The position numbers were made by a program, and so were the translations under genes. Positions 8,146 through 16,831 of a stretch of DNA of 64,000 nt are shown here, in pieces (position 1 is the stretch's first letter; each line of letters begins with the position of its first letter). The notes beneath the pieces are model-generated. The model was not told the origin of the DNA. It made no database searches and saw only the letters and a program-made list of their open reading frames with translations. The stretch is from Actinocatenispora sera (GTDB lineage Bacteria; Actinomycetota; Actinomycetes; Mycobacteriales; Micromonosporaceae), in NCBI RefSeq assembly GCF_018324685.1, contig NZ_AP023354.1:4092001-4156000 (forward strand), given 5' to 3'.

Positions 8146-8169
8146 GTTTTGGATCCCAGAATCCATAAC
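8146..8169. promoter_or_regulatory. TetR operator palindrome GTTTTGGAT-N6-ATCCATAAC
   Basis: A 9-6-9 inverted repeat with one mismatch lies 18 nt upstream of the TetR start codon. One arm recurs exactly upstream of the MFS gene. The length and position fit autoregulation by a TetR dimer. Confidence 0.65.
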
Positions 8170-8332
8170 GTCCACCTCGAAGTTCGAGACGCCGCGTGGA
8201 CCGTCACGAACCTCCTGCCCGCAACAACCAGGTACCGGTCAGGGCGGCACGGCCATCCGCCGCCACCCGGTCCGCACCCCTGGGTAGAGTTCGCTACTGA
8301 ACGGTAGCTTTGCTCCGAGGAAGGGGACGGAC

Positions 8333-9184
8333 ATGGCGGGACGGCTCGCGGTGGTCGGCGCCGGGCTGATGGGCTCGGGCATCGCTCAGGTGGCGGCCCA
8401 GGCCGGTTGGCGGGTCAGCATGCGCGACGTCGACGACGCGGCGCTGGCGCGCGGGATGGCCGGCATCGAGAGGTCGCTGAACAAGTTCGTCGAGAAGCAG
8501 AAGGTCAGCGAGCCGGACGCGGCGACCGCGCTCGGCCGGATCGCCACCACCACCGACCTCGGCGTGGTGTCCGAGGCCGACATCGTCGTCGAGGCGGTGT
8601 TCGAGCAGGTCGAGATCAAGCAGCGGGTCTTCATGGAGCTGGACCGGCTCGCCGCGGACGGCGCGGTGCTCGCCACCAACACCTCCGCCATCCCGATCAC
8701 CACGATCGCCTCGGTGACCAAGCGGCCCGAGTACGTGGTCGGCACCCACTTCTTCTCGCCGGTGCCGATGATGGCGCTGGTCGAGCTGGTTCGCGGGTAC
8801 CAGACGAGCGACGAGACGATGGCCCGCGCGACCGCGTTCGCCGAGGAGATCGGCAAGACCGTGGTGACCGTCAACCGGGACATCGCCGGCTTCGTGACCA
8901 CCCGGCTGATCTGCGCGCTGGCGATGGAGGCGGCCCGGCTGGTGGAGAACGGTGTGATCAGCGCGGCCGATCTGGACACCGCCTGCAAGCTCGGCTTCGG
9001 GCACGCGATGGGTCCGCTGGCCACCACCGACCTGACCGGCGTCGACGTGCTGGTGCACGCCACCGAGAACATCTACGCCGACAGCAAGGATCCGAAGTTC
9101 GCCCCGCCCGAGTCGCTGCTGCGGATGGTCGCCGCCGGGCACCTGGGCCGCAAGTCGCGGCAGGGCTTCTACTCGTACGAGTAA
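8333..9184 (+). CDS. 3-hydroxybutyryl-CoA dehydrogenase
   Basis: 283 residues, the usual length for the short single-module enzyme (FadB2/Hbd). It oxidises (S)-3-hydroxybutyryl-CoA to acetoacetyl-CoA with NAD(P), or the reverse, in fatty-acid or polyhydroxybutyrate metabolism. The Rossmann motif VVGAGLMGSGIAQ opens the protein; the catalytic His-Glu region appears as GTHFFSPVPMMALVELV near residue 140; NRDIAGFVTTRL leads into the helical dimerisation domain. A GAGGAAGGGG ribosome site precedes the ATG. The start of native-looking codon usage here marks the right edge of the MFS/TetR insertion. Confidence 0.93.
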   Translation: MAGRLAVVGAGLMGSGIAQVAAQAGWRVSMRDVDDAALARGMAGIERSLNKFVEKQKVSEPDAATALGRIATTTDLGVVSEADIVVEAVFEQVEIKQRVFMELDRLAADGAVLATNTSAIPITTIASVTKRPEYVVGTHFFSPVPMMALVELVRGYQTSDETMARATAFAEEIGKTVVTVNRDIAGFVTTRLICALAMEAARLVENGVISAADLDTACKLGFGHAMGPLATTDLTGVDVLVHATENIYADSKDPKFAPPESLLRMVAAGHLGRKSRQGFYSYE

Positions 9185-9246
9185 GCGGCCGGGTTTGCCG
9201 CCGTCGCCCCCGGGTACGCCTGACCGCAGCGACCCGGGGAGGCGCG

Positions 9247-9858
9247 ATGGCCGCGACGACACGTCACCCGTTGACCGAGTACCAGCGCCGCCGGCGCTTC
9301 GACCGGACCGCCGAACCGTCCGGACGATCCGGCGGCTCGCGCGATCCGGCGGCCGGCGACGGGCTGTTCGTCATTCAGCACCACGCCGCGTCGACCGACC
9401 ACTACGACTTCCGGCTGGAGGTCGACGGGGTACTGAAGTCCTGGGCGGTGCCGAAGGGCCCGTCCACCGATCCGCGGGACCGGCGGCTCGCCGTACCGAC
9501 CGAGGACCATCCGCTCGACTACGCCGACTTCGAGGGCACCATCCCGGCCGGCGAGTACGGCGGCGGCACCGTACTGGTGTGGGACACCGGCGGTTACACC
9601 AACACGACGCGGCGCGGCGGGACCGCCGTGTCGATGGCCGACGGGCTGGTGCGCGGGCACGTCACGTTCCGCCTGGACGGCACGAAGCTGACCGGCGGGT
9701 ACGCGCTGACCCGGTTCCGCGGCGGCGACCACGAGGCGTGGCTCCTGGTCAAGCAGGACGGGGAGGGCGCCGACGCGCGCCGCAACCCGGTGTCGACCCA
9801 GACCGAGTCGGTGCGCTCCGGCCGTGACCTGGACCAGATCGCGGCGGAGGCCCGGTGA
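9247..9858 (+). CDS. LigD-type DNA 3'-phosphoesterase
   Basis: 203 residues matching the phosphoesterase module of bacterial LigD, which trims 3'-phosphate or ribonucleotide ends before joining during non-homologous end joining. The motif FVIQHHAASTDHYDFRLE (about residues 40-57) supplies the His and Asp metal ligands, and EYGGGTVLVWD is conserved. The gene stop overlaps the GTG of the polymerase gene (GTGA), so the two modules are made as separate but coupled proteins rather than the single LigD of mycobacteria. Confidence 0.92.
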   Translation: MAATTRHPLTEYQRRRRFDRTAEPSGRSGGSRDPAAGDGLFVIQHHAASTDHYDFRLEVDGVLKSWAVPKGPSTDPRDRRLAVPTEDHPLDYADFEGTIPAGEYGGGTVLVWDTGGYTNTTRRGGTAVSMADGLVRGHVTFRLDGTKLTGGYALTRFRGGDHEAWLLVKQDGEGADARRNPVSTQTESVRSGRDLDQIAAEAR

Positions 9859-10778
9859 CCGTGCAGGTGGGTCGCCGCCGGGTGCCGCTGACGCACCCGG
9901 ACAAGATCCTGTTCCCACCGGCGGACGGGTCGTCCGGATCCGGGATCGACAAGGCCGGTCTGGCCGACTACCTCCGGCTGGTGGCCGACCGGATGCTGCC
10001 GCACGTGCGGGAGCATCCGCTTGCGCTGCAACGGTTCCCGGACGGCACCGGCGGGTCCGGCTTCTTCGCCAAGAAGGTACCCGAGTCGGCCCCGGACTGG
10101 GTGCACACCGTCACCGTGGACCGGGTCACCGGCGGCAGCGTGACGATGCTGTGCGCCGACGATGTCGCCACCCTGGTCTACCTCGCCGATCTGGCCGCGC
10201 TGGCGCTGCATCCGTGGCCGAGCCGGGCGGCGGCACCGCGCCGCCCGGTCAGGCTGATCTTCGATCTGGACCCGCCCGGCGCGGACGACTTCGCGGTGGT
10301 CCGCCGGGCCGCGCTCGCCCTGCACGACCTGCTGGCCGAGCTGGAACTGTCCGGCTACCCGATGACGACCGGTTCCCGTGGCGTGCACGTGGTGGTCCCG
10401 CTGGCCGCCCGGCAGGACGTCGACGAGGTACGCGCGGTCGCCGGCGCCATCGCCGATCGCCTGGCGGCGCGGTATCCGGACGAGTTGACCACCCAGGTAC
10501 GCAAGGAGCAGCGGCACGGCCGGCTGTTCGTGGACACGCTGCGCAACGCGTACGCGCAGCATGCGATCGCGCCGTACTCGCCGCGGCCGCTGCCCGGCGC
10601 TCCGGTGGCCACCCCGCTGTCCTGGGACGAGCTCGCCGACGAGACGCTCACCAGCGCCCAACGGTACCGGATCCCGGACCTGGCCGACCGTCTGTCCACC
10701 GTGGATGATCCGTGGGCCGGGCTGGGCCGGCACGCGCGCGACCTCGACCCGGTTCGCCGCCGGCTGGGGGAGGACTAG
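9855..10778 (+). CDS. LigD-type polymerase/primase (PolDom)
   Basis: 307 residues of the archaeo-eukaryotic primase fold used in bacterial end joining to fill in or extend broken ends, preferring ribonucleotides. Family elements: LTHPDKILFPP at the start, the metal-binding FDLDPPGADDF near residue 136, the TTGSRGVHVVVPL phosphate-binding loop, and a conserved C-terminal block (APYSPRPLPGAPVATPLSW). It is coupled to the phosphoesterase gene. No ligase domain and no Ku gene are in the window, so the remaining partners must lie elsewhere. Confidence 0.93.
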   Translation: MTVQVGRRRVPLTHPDKILFPPADGSSGSGIDKAGLADYLRLVADRMLPHVREHPLALQRFPDGTGGSGFFAKKVPESAPDWVHTVTVDRVTGGSVTMLCADDVATLVYLADLAALALHPWPSRAAAPRRPVRLIFDLDPPGADDFAVVRRAALALHDLLAELELSGYPMTTGSRGVHVVVPLAARQDVDEVRAVAGAIADRLAARYPDELTTQVRKEQRHGRLFVDTLRNAYAQHAIAPYSPRPLPGAPVATPLSWDELADETLTSAQRYRIPDLADRLSTVDDPWAGLGRHARDLDPVRRRLGED

Positions 10779-11006
10779 CCAAGGGGTACGACTCAGGGCG
10801 GAGATGGATATCGCCGCGGCGGAGGAGGTTGTCAGGGTGTCGCCCCTGGCATAGTTCAGGGTGTTCCCCGGTCCCGCCGCGGCCGGCAGGGCCGTACCGT
10901 CGGTGGTACCGCTGGGGGAGCGGGGAGGCGTCGGACCCGGCCCGGGCCGGTTTCGTCATGGGGGTGGCGAGCCGGCGCGCGGCCGGGTCCGGGGACCGTT
11001 GGGGGG

Positions 11007-11465
11007 ATGGTCGTGGCGGGTGAGCGCGCATTGCACTGCACGAAGGAGCAGTGCGACACCAGCGAGCGGGTGGCCACACCGGAGTCACGTAGCGACAACG
11101 GGCCGAACGGTTCGGCGGAGACGCCGATCGTGGTGCACGTCTCCGGCCGGTTCGATACCCACACCGCCGCCGCCATTCGGGAACGCCTGCACGCCGCGGT
11201 ACGCCACGGTGACGGTCTGCTGCTGATCGACATGTCCACTGTGGACACCTTCGACGCCACCGGGTTGGGTGTGCTGGTCGGTACCCACCGGCTGGCCGAG
11301 CAGGCCGGCCGGCGGCTCGCGCTGCGCGGTACCCCGGCCCGGCTGACCAGGCTGCTGCACCTGACCCGGCTGGACCGCTTCCTGCCGACCGTCCCGGTAC
11401 CGTCGGCCACCGCCTCGCCGATGAGCGCCTGGCGCCCGGACGGTTCCCACTTCACCGCCGCCTGA
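11007..11465 (+). CDS. STAS-domain anti-sigma factor antagonist
   Basis: 152 residues. The STAS fold occupies about residues 38-130 (IVVHVSGRFDTHTAAAIRE, then LLLIDMSTVDTFDATGLGVL). In SpoIIAA-type antagonists the loop reads DSSGLGV and its second serine is phosphorylated by the partner kinase; here it reads DATGLGV, leaving threonine at that position. This fits a partner-switching protein that frees a sigma factor when dephosphorylated. No anti-sigma kinase or sigma gene is adjacent, so its partner is unknown. The ATG at 11007 gives a 35-residue polar leader; an internal start is possible. Confidence 0.82.
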   Translation: MVVAGERALHCTKEQCDTSERVATPESRSDNGPNGSAETPIVVHVSGRFDTHTAAAIRERLHAAVRHGDGLLLIDMSTVDTFDATGLGVLVGTHRLAEQAGRRLALRGTPARLTRLLHLTRLDRFLPTVPVPSATASPMSAWRPDGSHFTAA

Positions 11466-11646
11466 GCAACGCGCGCTCTCGGAGCCGGCGCGAGTCCTTG
11501 ATCGGCGCGCGGATGGTGCATTATTTACGACGCGTTCTCGAACGTCTGTCGGAAAATGCCGAGCGGGATTCCCGAATGGAATGACGGATAGTGGTCGCCG
11601 CCGGAATCCCACGCGGGACCGCGGTGACCGTCAGTGAAACGGATCG

Positions 11647-11934
11647 TCAAACGGCGCCGGTGTGCGGGCGCAGCCGCTTCGCCGCGGCGTCGAACGCAAC
11701 CCGCAGGCGGTCCGGGTCCTGCGCGCAGACCGCGTCGTGGAAACCGGCCTCCAGCTGATCGGCGATCGCGATCAGCGCGGGATGCAGGGCGACCGCATTC
11801 ATCCGGCTGACCGCCTTCATCGCCGGGATCCACGCTTCGACTTCGGTGCCTGAGCTGGGTAGCTCGCACATGATCAGCTGCATGTATGCCTCGCGAGCAG
11901 CCTCGGTCAAACTCAGGCCCTGCATGTCGTCCAT
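11647..11934 (-). CDS. Hypothetical small helical protein
   Basis: 95 residues from an ATG at 11934. Composition is balanced and protein-like (TEAAREAYMQLIMCELPSSG, then AMKAVSRMNAVALHPALIAI), with three or four predicted helices and no signal or membrane segment. No family was recognised. It stands alone, with about 215 nt separating it from the ATPase operon upstream on the same strand. Confidence 0.55.
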   Translation of the reverse strand: MDDMQGLSLTEAAREAYMQLIMCELPSSGTEVEAWIPAMKAVSRMNAVALHPALIAIADQLEAGFHDAVCAQDPDRLRVAFDAAAKRLRPHTGAV

Positions 11935-12150
11935 CGGCGTCCTCGTGCGTGTGTTCCGATGTGCGGATCGCGACGTGTATGCGCGATGTGCGTATCGCCG
12001 CGTGGCAAAGCGGTGGGGCAAGTCAAGCACAATTACCCAGCCAGGGGAATACCGTCCGAATTCGCATACTGCGATCGCCGGCTCCGGCCGCGCTCGGTGA
12101 ATGTCATCCTAGGGGCACCAAGATGGGAATTTCCTGACAGCGTCGTTCGG

Positions 12151-12864
12151 TCAATGCCCGAGGAGGACGAACAGCCCGATCGTGACGAGGACACCGGTAC
12201 CGAATACCGCGCCGAACGCGCGCGCGGTCATCGGCTGGCCGTACCGGGACAGCCAGCTCAACCCGGCCGGTACGCCGGCGAGGGTGCCGAGCGCGAAGGC
12301 GACGTCGGCGATCACCCGCGCCGCGGCACGTTCGCCGACCGGCATACCGGGCGCGGCGACCAGCAGCGCGGTGCCGATACCGGCGCAGACCACGGCGCCC
12401 GCCACGCCGGCGATCAGCATCGCCACCCAGATCGGTACCGGTGGCCGCAGCGGCAGTTCGCCCAGCCGTGCGGCGGTCACGGTGCGCTCGGCCCGGTCGA
12501 GCAGCTCGGTGGCCGTGATCGCCGGCTGCGCGGTCACCGCCCGCGGCGCCGGCGCGGGCCCGAGGTCACGGCGCCGGACGGGCAGCGCGGCGAGCTCCCG
12601 CCAGATCCGCCGGACCCGCCGGTCGACCGCCTCGACCGCCTCGGCCGCCGCGGCGACCGCGGACCGGGCCGCGCGCACCCGGCCTGCCGACTCCTCCAGC
12701 CGGTCGGTGATCTGCCGTCGCCCGGTGACCAGTGCCTGGTCGGTCCGGTCCTGGCCGGCGACCTGGTCGTGCAGCGGCAGCGCGAGCGCCGCGACCGCCA
12801 GCCGGTAGCGCTCCCGCGGCGACCCGGTGCCGGCGACCGGCCGGGCGTCGGCCAGCTGGCTCAT
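12151..12864 (-). CDS. Membrane protein of the FtsK/EccC-like operon
   Basis: 237 residues. The first 140 are helical with a likely coiled coil (about 45-92); three hydrophobic segments follow (about 145-171, 182-206, 215-235). The ATG overlaps the stop of the ATPase gene (ATGA), so the two are translationally coupled. The large ATPase upstream lacks membrane helices, and this protein may anchor it. No family was recognised. The operon order (helical 87-mer, 303-mer, ATPase, membrane protein) suggests a small envelope machine. Confidence 0.72.
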   Translation of the reverse strand: MSQLADARPVAGTGSPRERYRLAVAALALPLHDQVAGQDRTDQALVTGRRQITDRLEESAGRVRAARSAVAAAAEAVEAVDRRVRRIWRELAALPVRRRDLGPAPAPRAVTAQPAITATELLDRAERTVTAARLGELPLRPPVPIWVAMLIAGVAGAVVCAGIGTALLVAAPGMPVGERAAARVIADVAFALGTLAGVPAGLSWLSRYGQPMTARAFGAVFGTGVLVTIGLFVLLGH

Positions 12865-15662
12865 CGCTGCTCCTCGGTGCGGTACGGGATGACCACCCGT
12901 GGGCGGCGGTCCACGGCACGGTCGAAGAACAGCGCCCGGCGCTCCCGCGGGTACCAGTGCGGGCCGCCGGGTTCGGTGGACAGCGGCGCCAGCTCGGCGC
13001 CCTGCACGTCGAGCGCGAGCCACGCACCGAACGCGTCGAACCGGGCGCCGAGGCCGCCCAGGTCGTCGCGCAGCCGCGGTACCGAGCGCCACCAGCCGAG
13101 CAGGTGGGTACGCAGCTCGGGGCCGCGACCGAGAATGTCCTTGAGGTCGTCGCGGGCGCTGCGCCGGGTGGCCGGGTCCTTGCGCTCCAGCCGGGTCGCC
13201 GCCGCGTCGACCGCGTACGCCAGCAGCACGTGCGGCCGGGCCGGCTGGTCGCCGCCGTCGCGCAGCGCCCGCGCCGTCGCCGCGAACAGCCCGCACACCC
13301 CGTCCCGGTCGTACCAGTCGACGTCGTGGCCGCCCGCGCCCAGCTCGTCGTGCAGCCGCTTCGCCGCCTCGACCGCGTCGTCGTCCAGGCAGACCAGGCT
13401 GAACCGCACCGCGCCCGGCCGGTACTGCGCCGCCAGCGAGACGGCCGCGGTGGCGAGCACGTCGCAGGCCTCCACCGCGCGGGCGCCGAGCACCGCGAGG
13501 TTGCGGCCGGGGGAGCGGGACAGCCGCACGCCGGCGGAGCGGCCGGTCACGTCTATGGTGTGCCCGACCAGCGCCACCGGGGTACGGCTGGGTTCCGGTC
13601 CCGGTACCAGCGCGGCCAGGTCGGCCGCCTCGGACAGCAGCGGCACCCGGCCGCCGTCGAACAGCACCGGCGGTGCGGCGTCCGGATCGCGCCGCTGCCA
13701 GAGCCGCTGTTGCAGCACGTCCAGGGTGCCGCGGCGGCCGGCGTCGGGGATGTGCGCGACCCGGTTCGCCGGCTCGGCGCCGGAGTCCGGGTTGATCACC
13801 GCGTGGTGCCGGGGCACCGTGTCGGCGGCGAGGTTGCCCTCGGCGAGGATCCGGCGCGCCTTCGGCAGCGCGATGCGCAGGGTGAACTGGGCGACCATCG
13901 AGGCGCGGCCCCACAGCGCGTCGATGCCGGACAGGTCCTGGCTGGCGAGGATCAGGTGGATGCCCTGCGACCGGCCGCGCCGGGCCAGATCCTCCAGCAG
14001 CCGGGCGGCTTCCAGCGCGACCGCGTCCCGGCCGTCCAGCAACACCTGGAACTCGTCGATCACCGCGACGATGCGCGGCCACTGCCCGGCCGGGTCCTCG
14101 GCGCGAAGCTCGGCGAGCTTGGTCGCCTCGTACGCCTTGGCCGCCTCGGCCCGCTCGCGCAGCTGCTGGTGCAGGAACGCGAGCAGCGCCAGGCCGTACT
14201 CGCGGTCGGTGTTGACGTTGACCCCGACCAGCCGGACGTGCGGCAGCCAGCTCGGGTCGCGCCGGCCGGGCGCGAACCGGGCGAACGACACGCCCTCCTT
14301 GAAGTCCAGCAGGTAGAGCGCGAGCTCGTCGGGGGAGTAGCGCGCGGCGAGCGACCCGATCAGCGCGTACAGCAGGTTCGTCTTGCCGGTACCGGACGGG
14401 CCGCCGACGAGCGCGTGCGGCGGCGAGTCGCCGAGCTCGACCTCGACCAGACGCCCGTCCGGCCCGGCGCCGACCGGCGCGGCCAGCCGGTCGGCCGACG
14501 ACTCGGTCCACTCCTTGGCGGGCAGCAGGTCGGCGAACACGGCCGGGTCGGGCCCGGCCAGTACCTTGGCCGCGATCGCCCGGCTGGTGCCGGTGGCCAG
14601 CTCGATCGACGGCGGTGGGTCGAGCTGTACCAGGAACTGGTTGCCCGTCAGGGAGGTCCAGGCCCGGTCTCCCCAGAGCACGATCCGGTCGAGCTGCGGG
14701 TGCCGGCACCACTCGCCGGCCGGCCCGATGCCGGCGATCAGCAGGTGCACCCCGCAGGCCGGCCCGGTGCGGACCAGCCGGTCGAGCTGGGCCTGCTGCG
14801 CGTTGGTCAGTTCGGCGCCGTCGCCTTCGCCGAGCAGTACGGCGATCCGCCAGGGTTCCGGCCGGCGACCGGTCGCCGCGTGCAGCTCGCGCAGCGCCGC
14901 GTAGTCGCCGGCGAGCACCGTCTCGTTGATCCGGCGTACCTGCTCGACCAGCCCGTCCAGCACGTCGCCGAGCCCGCCGGGGCCGACGAACGTGAGCAGC
15001 CCGGCCTGCGCCAGCGGGGCGAACGCGGCCAGGCTGCCGCCGAGCCGTTCCGGGTCGTACACGGTCAGCTGCACCGAACCGGGCACGGTCGAGCCGAGGA
15101 TCCGCAGCAGCAGCGAGCCGACGAACCGGTGTACCCGCTCGGTCGGCCGGTGGGTGACCGGCGTGGTCGGTTCCGGTGCCGGCGCCCGGACGGCCAGCTC
15201 GGCCCGCTCGTGGCCGGGGTCCTCGATCAGCAGGTGCGCCTCGTCCAGCACGGCGACCAGCGCCGGCAGCGGCGGCTCGGAGCCGGCGACCACGTCGCGG
15301 GCCAGCAGCCGGCCGATCCGGTACAGCCCGGGCGGCTGGGCGCGGGCCGGCAGCGTCGGCGCCCAGTGCGGCCAGTCCAGGCCGGCGGCGCCGGGCGCCT
15401 GCTCGATCGCGAGCGCGGTGAGCTGGTCGGCGGCGGCGCGCAGCCGGTGCAGCGACTGCCGGTCGACCTCGCCACGGCGGGTAGCGTGCGCGGCCAGCAG
15501 TCGCTGTCCGCAACGTTGCGCCTCGCGCTCGGCCCTGGCATGCTCGTCGCGCATCGCGTCCGCCGCCGCCTGCGCCGCGGCGAGATCGGCGCGCGCCGAG
15601 CCCCGGGCGTACGAGAGGGTCTGCCGGAGCTGCTCGATCAGCTCGCGGCGGCTACCGGCCAT
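12861..15662 (-). CDS. FtsK/SpoIIIE-family ATPase with three tandem ATPase-like domains
   Basis: 933 residues, no membrane helix. Residues about 20-55 are a coiled coil. A first ATPase-like region (about 150-310) ends with WRIAVLLGEGD and GVHLLIAG but has no Walker A. The central domain is intact: GGPSGTGKTNLL (Lys427) and IVAVIDEFQVLL (Asp536-Glu537), then the FtsK-type LARRGRSQGIHLILASQ. A third region (about 700-860) keeps the layout (NLAVLGARAVEACDVL, RPHVLLAYAVDA) but lacks the P-loop lysine. Tandem FtsK-like domains are typical of EccC in type VII secretion. The start overlaps the upstream gene by 11 nt and the stop overlaps the downstream gene. Function in transport of protein or DNA is inferred only. 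Confidence 0.85.
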   Translation of the reverse strand: MAGSRRELIEQLRQTLSYARGSARADLAAAQAAADAMRDEHARAEREAQRCGQRLLAAHATRRGEVDRQSLHRLRAAADQLTALAIEQAPGAAGLDWPHWAPTLPARAQPPGLYRIGRLLARDVVAGSEPPLPALVAVLDEAHLLIEDPGHERAELAVRAPAPEPTTPVTHRPTERVHRFVGSLLLRILGSTVPGSVQLTVYDPERLGGSLAAFAPLAQAGLLTFVGPGGLGDVLDGLVEQVRRINETVLAGDYAALRELHAATGRRPEPWRIAVLLGEGDGAELTNAQQAQLDRLVRTGPACGVHLLIAGIGPAGEWCRHPQLDRIVLWGDRAWTSLTGNQFLVQLDPPPSIELATGTSRAIAAKVLAGPDPAVFADLLPAKEWTESSADRLAAPVGAGPDGRLVEVELGDSPPHALVGGPSGTGKTNLLYALIGSLAARYSPDELALYLLDFKEGVSFARFAPGRRDPSWLPHVRLVGVNVNTDREYGLALLAFLHQQLRERAEAAKAYEATKLAELRAEDPAGQWPRIVAVIDEFQVLLDGRDAVALEAARLLEDLARRGRSQGIHLILASQDLSGIDALWGRASMVAQFTLRIALPKARRILAEGNLAADTVPRHHAVINPDSGAEPANRVAHIPDAGRRGTLDVLQQRLWQRRDPDAAPPVLFDGGRVPLLSEAADLAALVPGPEPSRTPVALVGHTIDVTGRSAGVRLSRSPGRNLAVLGARAVEACDVLATAAVSLAAQYRPGAVRFSLVCLDDDAVEAAKRLHDELGAGGHDVDWYDRDGVCGLFAATARALRDGGDQPARPHVLLAYAVDAAATRLERKDPATRRSARDDLKDILGRGPELRTHLLGWWRSVPRLRDDLGGLGARFDAFGAWLALDVQGAELAPLSTEPGGPHWYPRERRALFFDRAVDRRPRVVIPYRTEEQR

Positions 15663-16563
15663 CGCGGCGCAGCGTCTCGTCGGGGCGCTGGGGCGCCGTG
15701 GCGGTCAGTTCGGGCAGCCGGTCCTCGGTGCCGCCGAGCGCCCGCAGCAGCTCGCCGACCAGGACCGGCCAGCCGACGACGGCGTCGACCGGGTGCCGCT
15801 GGCTTGCGGCGCGCCGGGCGCCGAACGGGTCGCACAGCTGCCCGACCAGCTCGGCCGGCAGCTCCGGCGGCAGCGCGGGCAGCAGGTCGCGGATCCGGCC
15901 GGTACCGCGGGTGGTGAGCGTCGCGGCGTCGTCGGGGCACAGCGGGTGGCCGACCAGCTCGGTACCGAGCCGGCGGGCGGCCCGGTCGGCCGGCGCGGCG
16001 AGCGCCATCCCGGTGGCCGGGTGGGTGGCGAGCAGCGCGTCGCGGTAGGCGTCCCGGCCGCCGCGGGCCGCGCTGCTGAGCCGGCGCAGCGCCTCGGCCG
16101 GCTCCTCCGGCGTGGCGTGGTCGTCCCGATCCCCGTCGGAGCGGACCGTCTCGGGCCGCTGCTCGTCGGCCGGCCGCCCGGTGAGCTCGTCGACCCGCCG
16201 CTGCCACCAGGACCGCAGCGCGAGGATCGGCTGCGTGGCGAGGTCGGCGCCGCCCGGCGCGACGACGGCGCGGGCCGGCGCCGGGGCGGCGTCCGGGGCC
16301 GCGACGCCGGCGACCCCGATCCCGGTCAGGTACCCGTCGAGTTCGGTGAGCACCGACCGGGTCGCCGCGATCGCGCTGTCCAGGTGGCTGCCGGCGAGGG
16401 TGAGCTGGCCGAGCCACTCGGCGTGGCCGGACTCGCGCATGACGTACCCGCAGCGTTCGGTGGCGTCGCGCAACGCGCCGGCGGCGTGGGTCAGTTCGGG
16501 CAGCGGCAGTTGCTGCCCGATCTCGCGCAGCCGGGCACCGAGCGACTCGACGAGGGACGGCAC
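15652..16563 (-). CDS. Hypothetical protein of the FtsK/EccC-like operon
   Basis: 303 residues from a GTG 5 nt after the preceding stop; no strong ribosome site is visible, so coupling to the upstream gene is likely. The N-terminal third is helical (LGARLREIGQQLPLPELTHA and on), similar in feel to WXG/ESX-associated helical proteins. The middle is Ala/Pro-rich, and the C-terminal part is helical again. No catalytic motif or membrane segment is evident. Its last 11 nt overlap the ATPase start. I do not recognise a family; a structural or adaptor role beside the ATPase is inferred. Confidence 0.7.
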   Translation of the reverse strand: MPSLVESLGARLREIGQQLPLPELTHAAGALRDATERCGYVMRESGHAEWLGQLTLAGSHLDSAIAATRSVLTELDGYLTGIGVAGVAAPDAAPAPARAVVAPGGADLATQPILALRSWWQRRVDELTGRPADEQRPETVRSDGDRDDHATPEEPAEALRRLSSAARGGRDAYRDALLATHPATGMALAAPADRAARRLGTELVGHPLCPDDAATLTTRGTGRIRDLLPALPPELPAELVGQLCDPFGARRAASQRHPVDAVVGWPVLVGELLRALGGTEDRLPELTATAPQRPDETLRRDGR

Positions 16564-16567
16564 GGCG

Positions 16568-16831
16568 CTACAGGCTGGCGAGGTAGGTCTGGGCCTGCTC
16601 CACCGCGCCGATCGTGGTGGCCAGGCAGTTGTCCAGGTCGTCACGGGCGGCGACCAGGGCGGCCTGCGCGGTCTGCACCGCCTCGGCGCCGGAGCCCTCG
16701 ACCGCGAGGGCGAGGTTCTGCTGGGCGGCGTCCAGCTTCTCGTTGGCGAGCTGGACCGCCTGCTGGCCGTCCTGTACCTCGGCCACGGCGGCGTGGATCG
16801 CCGACTTGACCTCGGCCACGTTGATCGTCAC
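16568..16831 (-). CDS. Small helical (WXG100-sized) protein leading the FtsK/EccC-like operon
   Basis: 87 residues, almost entirely Ala/Glu/Gln-rich heptad-like sequence (VKSAIHAAVAEVQDGQQAVQ and further) predicting two long helices in a hairpin. It lacks a WXG motif but has the size and helical-hairpin design of ESX substrates and of actinomycete DUF6244-like proteins; both links are by pattern only. The GTG at 16831 is chosen because GGAGG lies 6 nt upstream. It is the first gene of the operon, the position usually taken by the substrate or most abundant component. Confidence 0.75.
   Translation of the reverse strand: MTINVAEVKSAIHAAVAEVQDGQQAVQLANEKLDAAQQNLALAVEGSGAEAVQTAQAALVAARDDLDNCLATTIGAVEQAQTYLASL

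Noticed and set aside
9247-11006. A Ku or ATP-dependent ligase gene near the split LigD
   Set aside because: The flanks were read on both strands; the 228 nt after the polymerase gene hold no Ku-like or ligase motif, and the next gene is a STAS protein.
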